Shown one piece after another: positions 8,778 through 17,552 of a stretch of DNA of 64,000 nt (position 1 is its first letter; every line of letters begins with the position of its first letter). Both the position numbers and the translations under genes were made by a program. Below the pieces are notes generated by a model, which worked only from the letters and a program-made list of their open reading frames with translations, searched no databases and was not told where the DNA came from. This stretch comes from WS-2 sp036507005 (GTDB lineage Bacteria > Eisenbacteria > RBG-16-71-46): the NCBI GenBank assembly GCA_036507005.1, contig DASXQT010000057.1:1-64000 (forward strand), in the 5' to 3' direction.

Positions 8778-9821
8778 ATGGCCACGATCAAAGACGTCGC
8801 CCGCCAGGCGGGGGTCTCGGTCGCCACGGTCTCGCGCGCCTTCAACGACAGCGCGGTGGTGAGCGAGCATGTGCTGGCGCGCGTGCGGCGGGTCGCGTCG
8901 CGCCTCAACTACTGGCCCAACGGCGCGGCGCGCAGCCTGATCACCAACCGCACCCACGCGATCGGCGTGCTCCTCCCCGACCTGTTCGGCGAGTTCTTCT
9001 CGGAGGTGATCCGCGGCATCGACCACGCGGCGCGCGAGTCGGGTCTCCACCTCCTGCTCTCCAGCTCGCACGCCGACACCGAGGAGCTGGTCGCGGCGCT
9101 GCGCGCGATGCGCGGGCGCATCGACGGGCTGATCGTGATGGCGCCCGACGTCGACGCTCCCAAGGCGCTGGAATGCGCGCACCCCGACATCCCGCTGGTG
9201 CTGATCGATCCCGGGCTCGGGGTCTCGGGGTACGACTCGATCTCGATCGCCAACCAGGACGGGGCGCGCGCCCTGGTCGAGCACCTGCTCGACCTCGGCC
9301 ACCGGCGCATCGCCACGATCACCGGCCCGCGCCGGAACATCGACGCGGAGCAGCGGCTCGCGGGCTACCGGCTCGCCTTGAAGCGGCGCCGGGTCGAGCG
9401 CGATCCCGAGCTCGAGATCGCGGGCGACTTCAGCGAGCCCTCGGGCTACGAGGCGGTGGATCGGCTGCTGGCCCTGAAGCGCCGCCCGACCGCGGTGTTC
9501 GTGGCCAACGACTACATGGCGATCGGCGTGCTGGGCGCCCTGAGCGACGCGGGGCTGCGCGTGCCGCAGGACATGGCGGTGGGAGGCTTCGACGACATCG
9601 CCATGTCGCGCTATCTGAACCCGCCGCTCACCACCGTGCGTGTGGACGCCTACGGCCTCGGCCAGCGCGCCGCCGCGCGCCTGATCCGCGCCGCGCGCAC
9701 CTCTCCCGCGCCCGCGCGGACCCGCGAGGTGCTGCCGACCACGCTCGTGATCCGCGGCTCGTGCGGCGCGGCCGGGGGCGAGCGCTCGCGCCCCGGCGTC
9801 ACCCGCTCGCGCGCCCGCTGA
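8778..9821 (+). CDS. LacI-family transcriptional regulator of the glycan-use region
   Basis: This is a 347-residue repressor-type regulator. The N-terminal helix-turn-helix is canonical (ATIKDVARQAGVSVATVSRAFN, residues 2-23). A hinge region and a periplasmic-binding-protein-like effector domain follow (GVLLPD, DGLIVMAP, FVANDYMAIG, VGGFDD motifs). The ATG at 8778 places the HTH at the very start, as usual. It begins an operon with a PF10091 enzyme, ABC importer and glycosidase-like genes. The three identical operator sequences in the window are presumably its targets, including one in its own promoter. The effector is probably a gluco-oligosaccharide; that is inference. Confidence 0.95.
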   Translation: MATIKDVARQAGVSVATVSRAFNDSAVVSEHVLARVRRVASRLNYWPNGAARSLITNRTHAIGVLLPDLFGEFFSEVIRGIDHAARESGLHLLLSSSHADTEELVAALRAMRGRIDGLIVMAPDVDAPKALECAHPDIPLVLIDPGLGVSGYDSISIANQDGARALVEHLLDLGHRRIATITGPRRNIDAEQRLAGYRLALKRRRVERDPELEIAGDFSEPSGYEAVDRLLALKRRPTAVFVANDYMAIGVLGALSDAGLRVPQDMAVGGFDDIAMSRYLNPPLTTVRVDAYGLGQRAAARLIRAARTSPAPARTREVLPTTLVIRGSCGAAGGERSRPGVTRSRAR

Positions 9822-9835
9822 GACGGGACCGGCGC

Positions 9836-11272
9836 GTGCGCATCCCCGCGGTGTTCGGGCTCGGATGCGTGGCCGCGGTGCTGGCGCTCGGCTCCGCCTC
9901 ACCGGCGCGCCCCCGCCGCGTTCCGCCGGCGCCCGCGGCCCGGCAGGCGGCCTTCCTCGACACCCTCGAGCGCCGCACCTTCGAATGGTTCTGGGACCTG
10001 TGCGATCCCGGGACCGGCCTCACGCCCGACCGCTGGCCGACGCGATCCTTCGCCAGCATGGGCGCCACGGGGTTCGCGCTCACCGCCTACCCGATCGGCG
10101 CCGAGCGCGGCTACGTGACACGCGCCCAGGCCGCACGGCGCACGCTCGCCACGCTCCGGTTCCTGTGGGGTGCGCGCCAGGACACCGCGGCCCGCGGGGC
10201 CACGGGGTACCGCGGCTTCTTCTACCACTTCGTCGATCCCGCGACCGGCGAACGCTTCGAGGACGTCGAGCTCTCGACCGTGGACTCGGCGCTGCTGTTC
10301 GCGGGGGCGCTGTTCTGCCAGTCCTACTTCGACCGCGCGGACTCGGCCGAATCCGGGGTGCGCGCGCTCGCCGAGTCGCTCTACGCCCGCGCCGACTGGA
10401 CCTGGGCCCAGGCGCGGCCGCCCGCGATCGCCCACGGCTGGAGACCGCGCGAAGGCCTCCTCCCCTACGACTGGATCGGATACGACGAGGCCATGATCCT
10501 CTACGTGCTGGCGCTCGGCTCGCCCACGCACGCGGTGGCGCCCGAGGCCTGGGAGGCGTGGACCCGCGGCTACCGGTGGGGGACGTTCCAGGGCCAGGAG
10601 CACCTCGGGTTCGCGCCGCTCTTCGGGCACCAGTACTCGCACCTGTGGATCGACTTCCGCGGCATCCGCGACGCGACCATGCGCGGGCGCGGCATCGACT
10701 ACTTCGAGAACTCGCGGCGCGCCACCCTGGCGCAGCGCGCCTACGCGATCGCGAACCCCTCCGGCTTCCGCGGCTACGGCGAGCGGCTGTGGGGCCTGAG
10801 CGCGTGCGACGGGCCGCTCGACGGGACGGTGACGATCGACGGCCGCGCCCGCGAATTCCACACCTACCAGGCGCGGGGCGCCTCGTTCGTGCGCGTGACC
10901 GACGACGGCACGATCGCGCCCACGGCCGCGGCCTCCTCGATCGCGTTCGCCCCCGAGGTCGTGATCCCGGCCCTGGTCGCGATGCGCTACGATTGGGGCG
11001 ACCGGCTGTTCGGGCGCTACGGCTTCGTGGACGCGCTCAATCCCACGCTCGTCGTCCCGGTCGCGACCCACCACGGCCAAGTCGATCCCGGCCGCGGCTG
11101 GTTCGACACCGATTACCTCGGCATCGATCAGGGTCCAATCCTCGCGATGATCGAGAACCACCGGAGCGGTCTGGTGTGGCGCGTGATGCGAAAGAACCCG
11201 CACGTCGTGCGCGGGCTCCGGCGCGCGGGTTTCGCCGGCGGCTGGCTCGACTCCGCCGCGGCCGGGCGATGA
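9836..11272 (+). CDS. Glycoamylase-fold (PF10091) glycoside hydrolase, probable GH144 endo-beta-1,2-glucanase
   Basis: This exported 478-residue protein starts at GTG 9836, 14 bases after the regulator's stop. An N-terminal hydrophobic signal or anchor precedes a full-length (alpha/alpha)6 catalytic domain. Conserved segments include RRTFEWFWD, ASMGATGFALTA, YRGFFYHF with ELSTVDSALL, GYDEAMILY, PLFGHQYSHLWIDFRG, FENSRRATLAQRAY, LWGLSACDG and LGIDQGPIL. These match the 'glucoamylase family' that includes the characterised GH144 endo-beta-1,2-glucanases. It overlaps the binding-protein gene by ATGA. A paralogue with a sorting domain lies at 28240. Substrate assignment rests on the family plus the GH94 neighbour. 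Confidence 0.88.
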   Translation: MRIPAVFGLGCVAAVLALGSASPARPRRVPPAPAARQAAFLDTLERRTFEWFWDLCDPGTGLTPDRWPTRSFASMGATGFALTAYPIGAERGYVTRAQAARRTLATLRFLWGARQDTAARGATGYRGFFYHFVDPATGERFEDVELSTVDSALLFAGALFCQSYFDRADSAESGVRALAESLYARADWTWAQARPPAIAHGWRPREGLLPYDWIGYDEAMILYVLALGSPTHAVAPEAWEAWTRGYRWGTFQGQEHLGFAPLFGHQYSHLWIDFRGIRDATMRGRGIDYFENSRRATLAQRAYAIANPSGFRGYGERLWGLSACDGPLDGTVTIDGRAREFHTYQARGASFVRVTDDGTIAPTAAASSIAFAPEVVIPALVAMRYDWGDRLFGRYGFVDALNPTLVVPVATHHGQVDPGRGWFDTDYLGIDQGPILAMIENHRSGLVWRVMRKNPHVVRGLRRAGFAGGWLDSAAAGR

Positions 11273-12594
11273 CGCGCGCGAGCGCGGCCCGCGCGTGGCC
11301 CGCGGCGGCACTCGCAGCGCTCGCGGCGCTCGCGCTCCTCGCCGGCTGCGGCGGGGCGCCCGCCGGGCACAGAGGCGTGGAGATCCGCTTCTGGGCCATG
11401 GGCCACGAGGGCGAGGTGGTCCAGGAGCTGGTGCGCGACTTCGAGCGCGAGCATCCCGGAGTGCGCGTCGCGGTGCAGCAGATCCCGTGGAGCGCGGCGC
11501 ACGAGAAGCTCCTCACCTCCTTCGTGGGCGACGCGTTGCCGGACGTGACCCAGCTCGGCAACACCTGGATCGCCGAGTTCACGGCCCTGCGCGCGCTCGC
11601 GCCGCTCGACCGCCTCGCCGCTTCCTCCGGTCTCGACACCTCGACCTGCTTCCCTGGCGTGTGGGACACCAACGTGATCGAGGGCGTGCTCTACGGCGTG
11701 CCGTGGTACGTGGACACGCGCGTGCTCTTCTACCGCCGCGACCTGCTGGCGCGCGCCGGCTTCCCGGAGATGCCGGGGAGCTGGGCGGAGTGGCGCCGCG
11801 CGATGGAGGCGGTCAAGCGCACGGCGGGCCCGAACCGCTTCGCGATCCTGCTCCCGGCGAACGAGTTCGCCCCGCTGGTGGCGCTCGCGCTCGAGACCGG
11901 CTCCCCCCTGCTCGCCGACGACGGCACGCGCGGTGCCTTCTCCGAGCCCGAGTTCCGGCGCGCGCTCGACTTCTACGCCGGGCTGTTTCGCGACCGCCTG
12001 GCGCCCCCGGTGACCAACAACGAGATCGCCAACCTCTACCAGGAGTTCGCGCGTGGCTACTTCGCCATGTACATCACCGGCCCGTGGAACCTCGACGAGT
12101 TCCGGGCCCGGATGCCCGACTCGCTCCAGTCCCAGTGGGCGACCGCGCCGCTCCCCGGGCCGGACGGTCCGGAGTCGAGCGCCTCGCTCGCCGGCGGATC
12201 GAGCCTGGTGCTGTCGCGCAAGTCCAAGCACCCGCGCGAGGCCTGGGCGCTGGTCGAGTTCCTGCTGCGGCCGGAGTCGCAGCTCCGCTTCTACCGACTC
12301 TCGGGCGACCTGCCGGCCCGGCTCGAAGCGTGGCGCGATCCGGCGCTGGCGGCGGAGCCCCGCGTACGCGCGTTCGGCGAGCAGCTCCGGCGCGTGAAGC
12401 CCACCCCCAAGGTGCCCGAGTGGGAGCTGATCGCGAACCGCCTTCAAGAGCACGCCGAAGGCATCGTGCGCGGCGCCGCCACTCCGGAGGCGGCGGCCGC
12501 TGCGCTCGACCGCGAAGCGAACCGCATCCTCGAGAAGCGGCGCTGGCTCCTGAGCCGCAGGCACGCGGGGGACGCGGCCGCGGAGAGCCGGTGA
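11269..12594 (+). CDS. ABC sugar transporter substrate-binding lipoprotein
   Basis: This is a 441-residue extracellular solute-binding protein (family 1, CUT1 type). A lipoprotein signal ends at LLAGC (Cys27). The mature part starts with an EIRFWAMG strand and contains FEREHPGVRV and VPWYVDTRVLFYRRDLL, typical of maltose/oligosaccharide binders. It overlaps the upstream enzyme (ATGA) and the downstream permease (GTGA), so it is co-translated. The likely ligand is the oligosaccharide released by the neighbouring hydrolases. Confidence 0.95.
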   Translation: MTRASAARAWPAAALAALAALALLAGCGGAPAGHRGVEIRFWAMGHEGEVVQELVRDFEREHPGVRVAVQQIPWSAAHEKLLTSFVGDALPDVTQLGNTWIAEFTALRALAPLDRLAASSGLDTSTCFPGVWDTNVIEGVLYGVPWYVDTRVLFYRRDLLARAGFPEMPGSWAEWRRAMEAVKRTAGPNRFAILLPANEFAPLVALALETGSPLLADDGTRGAFSEPEFRRALDFYAGLFRDRLAPPVTNNEIANLYQEFARGYFAMYITGPWNLDEFRARMPDSLQSQWATAPLPGPDGPESSASLAGGSSLVLSRKSKHPREAWALVEFLLRPESQLRFYRLSGDLPARLEAWRDPALAAEPRVRAFGEQLRRVKPTPKVPEWELIANRLQEHAEGIVRGAATPEAAAAALDREANRILEKRRWLLSRRHAGDAAAESR

Positions 12595-13508
12595 AGGACG
12601 CGCGCCCCGCGGGCCGCCGCGCGGACGCCTTGGGCGCCGCCGAGCGGCGGGCGGGCCTGGGCTTCATCGCGCCCGGGCTCTTCCTGATCGGCGCGTGCTT
12701 CTTCCTGCCGGTCGTGGCGGGGCTGCTGCTCAGCCTCACCGACTTCGACATCTACGCCATCGCCTCGCCGGACGTGGCGCGCTTCGTCGGGCTCGGCAAC
12801 TACCGCACCCTGCTCGCCGACGCGGTGTTCCGGAAGGCGCTCGCCAACACCTTCACCTTCGTCCTCGCGGGCGGCCCGCTCTCGGTCGCGGTCTCGCTCG
12901 GCGCGGCGCTCCTGATCGCCTCGCGCCTCACCCGCTTCCCCGCCCTGTGGCGCTCGCTCTACTTCGCGCCGGTGGTCACCACGCTGGTGGCGGTGGCGGT
13001 GGTGTGGCGCTACCTCTACCACCCCCGCTACGGACTGGTGAACCTCGGGCTCACGTCGATCGGGCTGCCGGCCGTCGACTGGCTCGGCGATCCGCGCTGG
13101 TCGATGCCCGCCATCATCCTGCTCGCGGTGTGGAAGAACTTCGGCTACAACATGCTGATCCTGATCGCCGGCCTCCATCGCATCCCCGAGGAGCTGTACG
13201 AGGCCGCGGCGCTCGACGGCGCGGGCTGGTGGGCGCGCTTCCGGCACGTCACGCTGCCCGGCCTCGGGCCGATGCTGCTCTTCGTCTCGGTCCTCACCAT
13301 GCTCGGGAACTTCCAGCTCTTCGCCGAGCCCTACGTGATGACCCAGGGCGGCCCGCTGCGCAGCACCACCAGCATCGTGCTGCTCATGTACGAGGAGGGC
13401 TTCCGCTGGTGGCGCATGGGCCACGCCGCCGCCATCGCCTGCGTGCTGTTCGTGCTGATGCTGGCCGGCACCCTGGTCCAGCTCCGGCTGCAGCGCGAGG
13501 CCCGATGA
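12591..13508 (+). CDS. ABC sugar transporter permease (MalF-type)
   Basis: This is a 305-residue inner-membrane permease of the CUT1 sugar ABC family. It has about six transmembrane helices, beginning near residue 24 (LGFIAPGLFLIGACFFLPVV). The EAA loop that contacts the ATPase is present (EELYEAAALDGAGWWARF…LPGLGP). The GTG start at 12591 overlaps the binding-protein stop. It pairs with the permease encoded immediately downstream. No ATPase gene lies in this operon, so the complex must use an ATPase encoded elsewhere. Confidence 0.95.
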   Translation: MKDARPAGRRADALGAAERRAGLGFIAPGLFLIGACFFLPVVAGLLLSLTDFDIYAIASPDVARFVGLGNYRTLLADAVFRKALANTFTFVLAGGPLSVAVSLGAALLIASRLTRFPALWRSLYFAPVVTTLVAVAVVWRYLYHPRYGLVNLGLTSIGLPAVDWLGDPRWSMPAIILLAVWKNFGYNMLILIAGLHRIPEELYEAAALDGAGWWARFRHVTLPGLGPMLLFVSVLTMLGNFQLFAEPYVMTQGGPLRSTTSIVLLMYEEGFRWWRMGHAAAIACVLFVLMLAGTLVQLRLQREAR

Positions 13509-14329
13509 GCGGACGGCGCGCGCAGTCCCTGGCGGTCCACCTCGTGCTCGCGGGGGGAGCGGCGCTCACGCTCGCGCCGCTCCTGTGGATGGTCGCGGCC
13601 TCCTTCATGCCGACCGGGCAGGCGAGCGTGTTCCCGCCCCGCCTGCTGCCCGATCCCCCGGTTGCGGACCACTACCGCGCGCTGTTCGCGCGGCTCCACC
13701 TGGCGCGCGCCTTCGCCAACAGCGCCGCGGTCGCGGTCATCGCGACGGCGCTGTCGGTGCTGATCAACGGCATGGCGGGGTTCGCGTTCGCCAAGCTGCG
13801 CTTCACGGGGCGCGACCGGATCTTCCGGCTCCTGCTCGTGGGACTTGTGATCCCGGTCCAGGTCGGGATGCTGCCGCTCTTCCTGCTGTTCAAGAGCCTG
13901 GGGCTCGCGAACACGCTGGCGGCGGTGGTGATCCCCTCCACCGCCACGATCTTCGGCATCTTCATGGTGCGCCAGTACGCGCTCGGCATCCCCGACGACC
14001 TGCTCGACGCGGCGCGCATCGACGGCGCGAGCGAGGCGCGCATCTTCGCCTCGATCGCCCTGCCCCAGCTCCGGCCCATCCTGGTCACGCTCGCGGTCTT
14101 CACGTTCCTCTCGACCTGGAACGACTTCCTGTGGCCGCTGGTGGTGCTCTCGGACGACCGCCGCTACACCCTGCCGGTGGCGCTCGCCAGCCTCTCGGGC
14201 GAGCACGTGCAGGACACCGAGCTGATGATGGCGGGTGCGGTGCTCACGGTGATCCCGGCGCTGGTGGTGTTCGCGATCCTCCAGCGCCAGTACGTGCGCG
14301 GCCTCCTGGCCGGCGGCGTGAAGGGATGA
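13505..14329 (+). CDS. ABC sugar transporter permease (MalG-type)
   Basis: This is a 274-residue inner-membrane protein, the second subunit of the sugar importer pore. It shows the MalG-type start (PLLWMVAASFM), a long central hydrophobic region and the EAA motif (DDLLDAARIDGASEARIF…LPQLRP), ending in QRQYVRGLLAGGVKG, a typical MalG tail. ATGA overlaps with both neighbours indicate tight translational coupling. Confidence 0.95.
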   Translation: MSGRRAQSLAVHLVLAGGAALTLAPLLWMVAASFMPTGQASVFPPRLLPDPPVADHYRALFARLHLARAFANSAAVAVIATALSVLINGMAGFAFAKLRFTGRDRIFRLLLVGLVIPVQVGMLPLFLLFKSLGLANTLAAVVIPSTATIFGIFMVRQYALGIPDDLLDAARIDGASEARIFASIALPQLRPILVTLAVFTFLSTWNDFLWPLVVLSDDRRYTLPVALASLSGEHVQDTELMMAGAVLTVIPALVVFAILQRQYVRGLLAGGVKG

Positions 14330-17300
14330 CGCGGGCGCGCCCCGCCGCGGCGCTCGCGCTCGGGACGGCGCTCGCGCTGCTCGCCGCGCTCGCCTGCGGC
14401 GCACGCGCCGCGCCCGCCGCGGCGCCGGCCCCGTCCCCCGCGCCCGGCTCCGGCCCGCGCCTGCTCGACGACTTCGAGGACCTCGCGCGCTGGTCGGTGC
14501 ATCCCGCCGCGGGCGTCGAGGCCGCGATCGCACCCGACTCGGGGCTCCACGGCCGCGCGCTCCGGCTCGACGTGCGCTTCGCGCGCGGCACGGGCTACGC
14601 CGTGGTGCGGCGCGCCCTCGATCTCGAGCTGCCCTCCGACTACGCGTTCCGCCTCGCGGTGCGCGGCGAGCTCCCGCCCAACAGCCTCGAGTTCAAGCTC
14701 GTGGACTCGAGCGGGGCGAACGTGTGGTGGTTCGTGCGCCGCGACCTCGCGTTTCCGCGCGAGTGGACTTCCTTCGCCACCCGCCGGCGCCAGATCCGCT
14801 TCGCCTGGGGGCCCGCGGGCGGCGGCGAGATCCGCCGCGCCGCGTTCCTCGAGCTGGCGGTGACCGCGGGCGAAGGCGGGACGGGATCGGTGTGGTTCGA
14901 CGACCTCACGCTCGAGCGGCTCGAGCCCGACTCGACCGCCCCACCGCCTTCGGCCTCGGCCTCCTCCGCGCGCCCTGGCCAGCCGGCGACGAACGCTGCC
15001 GACCGCGACACCGCGACCGGGTGGGCGAGCGATCTCTCCGACCCGCGCCCGTGGCTCACGCTCGACCTCGGGCGCGCGCGTGAGATCGGCGGGCTCGTGA
15101 TCGACTGGGGGTCTGGGCCGCCCCCGAATGCCTATCGCCTCGCGCTCTCCCTCGACGGTGCCGCGTGGAGCCCGGACCAGGTGCGACGCGTAGGCCGCGT
15201 CCGTGATCCGGTCTACCTGCCCGGGAGCGAGGCGCGCTACGTGCGCCTGAGCGCGGAGGGGGAGCTGTCGGTGCGCGAGGTCGCGATCCAGCCCTTCGAA
15301 TGGTCGGAGACTCCCGAGGCGTTCTTCGAAGCACTCGCCGCGGAGGCGCCGCGCGGGAGCTTTCCGCGGCCCTACTCGCGCGAGCAGTGCGCGTGGGCCG
15401 TGGTGGGCGCGGACGGCGGACGCGACGAGGCGCTGCTGAGCGCGGACGGGATGCTCGAGACCGGCAAGCGGCGCTTCTCGGTCGAGCCGTTCCTCGAGGT
15501 GGACGGGCGCTTCTACACCTGGGCGGACGTGAAAGCCGTTCCGTCGCTCGCGGAGGACCGGCTGCCCGTGCCCACGGTGTCCTGGCCGCTGCCCGAGGCC
15601 AGCCTCGCGATCACGGCGTTCGCCCATCCCGACACCGACACCGCCGCGGTGCTGGTGCGCTACCGGCTGCGGAACCTCGCGCCGCGCGCCCGGCGCGCGA
15701 CGCTCTACCTGGCGGCGCGGCCGTTCCAGGTGAACCCGCCCTGGCAGACGGTGGGCGTCGCGGGCGGCGTGGCGCCGATCCGGCGGATCGGGCGCGAGGG
15801 GAGCGAGGTGCGCGTGGACGGCGAGCCCGCGTTCGTCTCGCTCACGCCGGACGCCGGCTTCGGCGCCACGTCGTTCGAGGAGGGCGACCTGGTCGAGCGC
15901 CTGCGCGAACGAAAGCTCGATGCGCCCGAGGCCTCGGACCCATCGGGGTTCGGATCGGGGGCCCTGGTCTACACCCTCCATCTCCCGCCCGGCGCCGAGC
16001 GCGAGGTGGACGTGCGCGTGCCGCTCGGGGCCGGACCGGGCGCGGCCCGCGCGCTCGGGCTCGCCGCGGGGCCGGCGGGGGTCGCCGCGCTGCAACGCCG
16101 CGCCGAGTCGGCGTGGCGCGCGAAGATCGACCGCGTGCGCATCGAGGGGCCGCCGGCGGCGCGCGACGCGCTGCGCACCCTCGAAGCCCAGATCGGATGG
16201 ATCCTGGTGAACCGCGACGGGCCGGCGATCCAGCCCGGCTCGCGCAGCTACGACCGCTCGTGGATCCGCGACGGGTCGCTCACCTCGATCGCCCTGCTTA
16301 GGCTCGGCCACGCGGAGGAGGTGCGTGACTTCATCGACTGGTTCGCCGGCTTTCAGGACGCGAACGGCGGGATTCCGTGCTGCGCCTCGGCGCGCGGGCC
16401 CGACCCGGTGCCGGAGAACGACAGCCACGGCCAGTTCCTGATGCTGATCGCCGAGTACCACCGCACCACCGGCGACCGGGCGCTGGTGCTGCGCCAGTGG
16501 CCGCGCATCCGGCGCGCGGTGGCCTGGCTCGACTCGCTGCGCGCGCAGCGCCGCACCGAGGCCTGGCGCGCGCCCGGCCGCCGCGCATTCTACGGGCTGC
16601 TGCTGCCCTCGATCAGCCACGAGGGCTACGCCAACCCGGTGCACTCCTACTGGGACGACTTCTTCGGCTACGCGGGCTACGTCGCGGCCGTGACCCTGGC
16701 GGGCGTGGCCGGCGAGCCCCTGGCCGCGCGCTCCTTCGCGGCCGCGCGCGACACCTTCGCGCGCGACCTCGCGGCGTCGGTCGCGGCGGTGATGGCGGAG
16801 CGCGGGATCGACTACGTGCCGGGCTCGGCCGATCTCGGCGACTTCGACGCCACCTCGACCACCGTGGCGCTCTCCCCCACCGGGGCGGACGCGCTGCTGC
16901 CCGCCGCGGCTCTGCGCCGCACCTTCGAGCGCTACTGGGAGTTCTTCGAGGCGCGCCGCGGCGGCGAGGCGTGGGACGGCTTCACGCCCTACGAGACCCG
17001 CGTGATCGGCTCGCTCGTGCGCCTCGGCCGGCGCGATCGCGCGTACCAGGCGCTGAAGTTCTTCCTCGCGCACCGCCTGCCGGCCGGGTGGCGCCAGTGG
17101 CCCGAGATCGCCTACCGCGACCCCCGCACCCCCCGCTTCCTCGGCGACCTCCCCCACACCTGGGTGGGCTCGGACTTCGCGCGCTCGGTGCTCGACATGA
17201 TCGCCTACGATCGCGGCCGCGACAGCGCGCTCGTGATCGGCGCGGGCGTTCCGTTCGAGTGGATCGAGGGCGCGGGCCTAAGCGTTCGGAACCTGGGCAC

Positions 17301-17517
17301 GCCCTGGGGGCCGCTCACCGCCCGCTTCGGCGCCCGCGAGGGGGCGATCGAGGTCTCGATCGAGCCCGGGCTTGCCGTGCCGCCGGGCGGGATCGTGGTG
17401 CTGCCGCCCGCGCGCGCCCGGCTCCGCGCCGTCGAGATCGACGGCCGGCCCGGGCGCCTCACGCCCGAGGGCGGGGCGATCGTCCGGCGCGTGCCGGTGA
17501 AGCTCGTGTTCCACTGA
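14326..17517 (+). CDS. Secreted multidomain carbohydrate-active protein: CBM11-like, F5/8 type C, six-hairpin glycosidase-like
   Basis: This 1063-residue exported protein has a signal peptide (about 1-28), then a jelly-roll resembling CBM11 (about 45-200, starting LLDDFEDLARW). A discoidin/F5/8-type-C domain follows (about 206-325; TGWASDLSDPRPWLTLDLG). After a beta-sandwich region (about 340-600), an (alpha/alpha)6 domain (about 610-1000) carries SYDRSWIRDGSLTSIALL, PENDSHGQFLMLIAEYHR and HSYWDDFFGYAGYV. It overlaps the permease gene by ATGA and ends the first operon. The catalytic part resembles GH15/GH63/glycogen-debranching folds, but I cannot place it in a numbered family. It probably trims oligosaccharides in the periplasm or at the surface. 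Confidence 0.85.
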   Translation: MTRARPAAALALGTALALLAALACGARAAPAAAPAPSPAPGSGPRLLDDFEDLARWSVHPAAGVEAAIAPDSGLHGRALRLDVRFARGTGYAVVRRALDLELPSDYAFRLAVRGELPPNSLEFKLVDSSGANVWWFVRRDLAFPREWTSFATRRRQIRFAWGPAGGGEIRRAAFLELAVTAGEGGTGSVWFDDLTLERLEPDSTAPPPSASASSARPGQPATNAADRDTATGWASDLSDPRPWLTLDLGRAREIGGLVIDWGSGPPPNAYRLALSLDGAAWSPDQVRRVGRVRDPVYLPGSEARYVRLSAEGELSVREVAIQPFEWSETPEAFFEALAAEAPRGSFPRPYSREQCAWAVVGADGGRDEALLSADGMLETGKRRFSVEPFLEVDGRFYTWADVKAVPSLAEDRLPVPTVSWPLPEASLAITAFAHPDTDTAAVLVRYRLRNLAPRARRATLYLAARPFQVNPPWQTVGVAGGVAPIRRIGREGSEVRVDGEPAFVSLTPDAGFGATSFEEGDLVERLRERKLDAPEASDPSGFGSGALVYTLHLPPGAEREVDVRVPLGAGPGAARALGLAAGPAGVAALQRRAESAWRAKIDRVRIEGPPAARDALRTLEAQIGWILVNRDGPAIQPGSRSYDRSWIRDGSLTSIALLRLGHAEEVRDFIDWFAGFQDANGGIPCCASARGPDPVPENDSHGQFLMLIAEYHRTTGDRALVLRQWPRIRRAVAWLDSLRAQRRTEAWRAPGRRAFYGLLLPSISHEGYANPVHSYWDDFFGYAGYVAAVTLAGVAGEPLAARSFAAARDTFARDLAASVAAVMAERGIDYVPGSADLGDFDATSTTVALSPTGADALLPAAALRRTFERYWEFFEARRGGEAWDGFTPYETRVIGSLVRLGRRDRAYQALKFFLAHRLPAGWRQWPEIAYRDPRTPRFLGDLPHTWVGSDFARSVLDMIAYDRGRDSALVIGAGVPFEWIEGAGLSVRNLGTPWGPLTARFGAREGAIEVSIEPGLAVPPGGIVVLPPARARLRAVEIDGRPGRLTPEGGAIVRRVPVKLVFH

Positions 17518-17552
17518 CGCGCCGTCGCGCGTTCGGGCGCCCCGCTCGCGGC

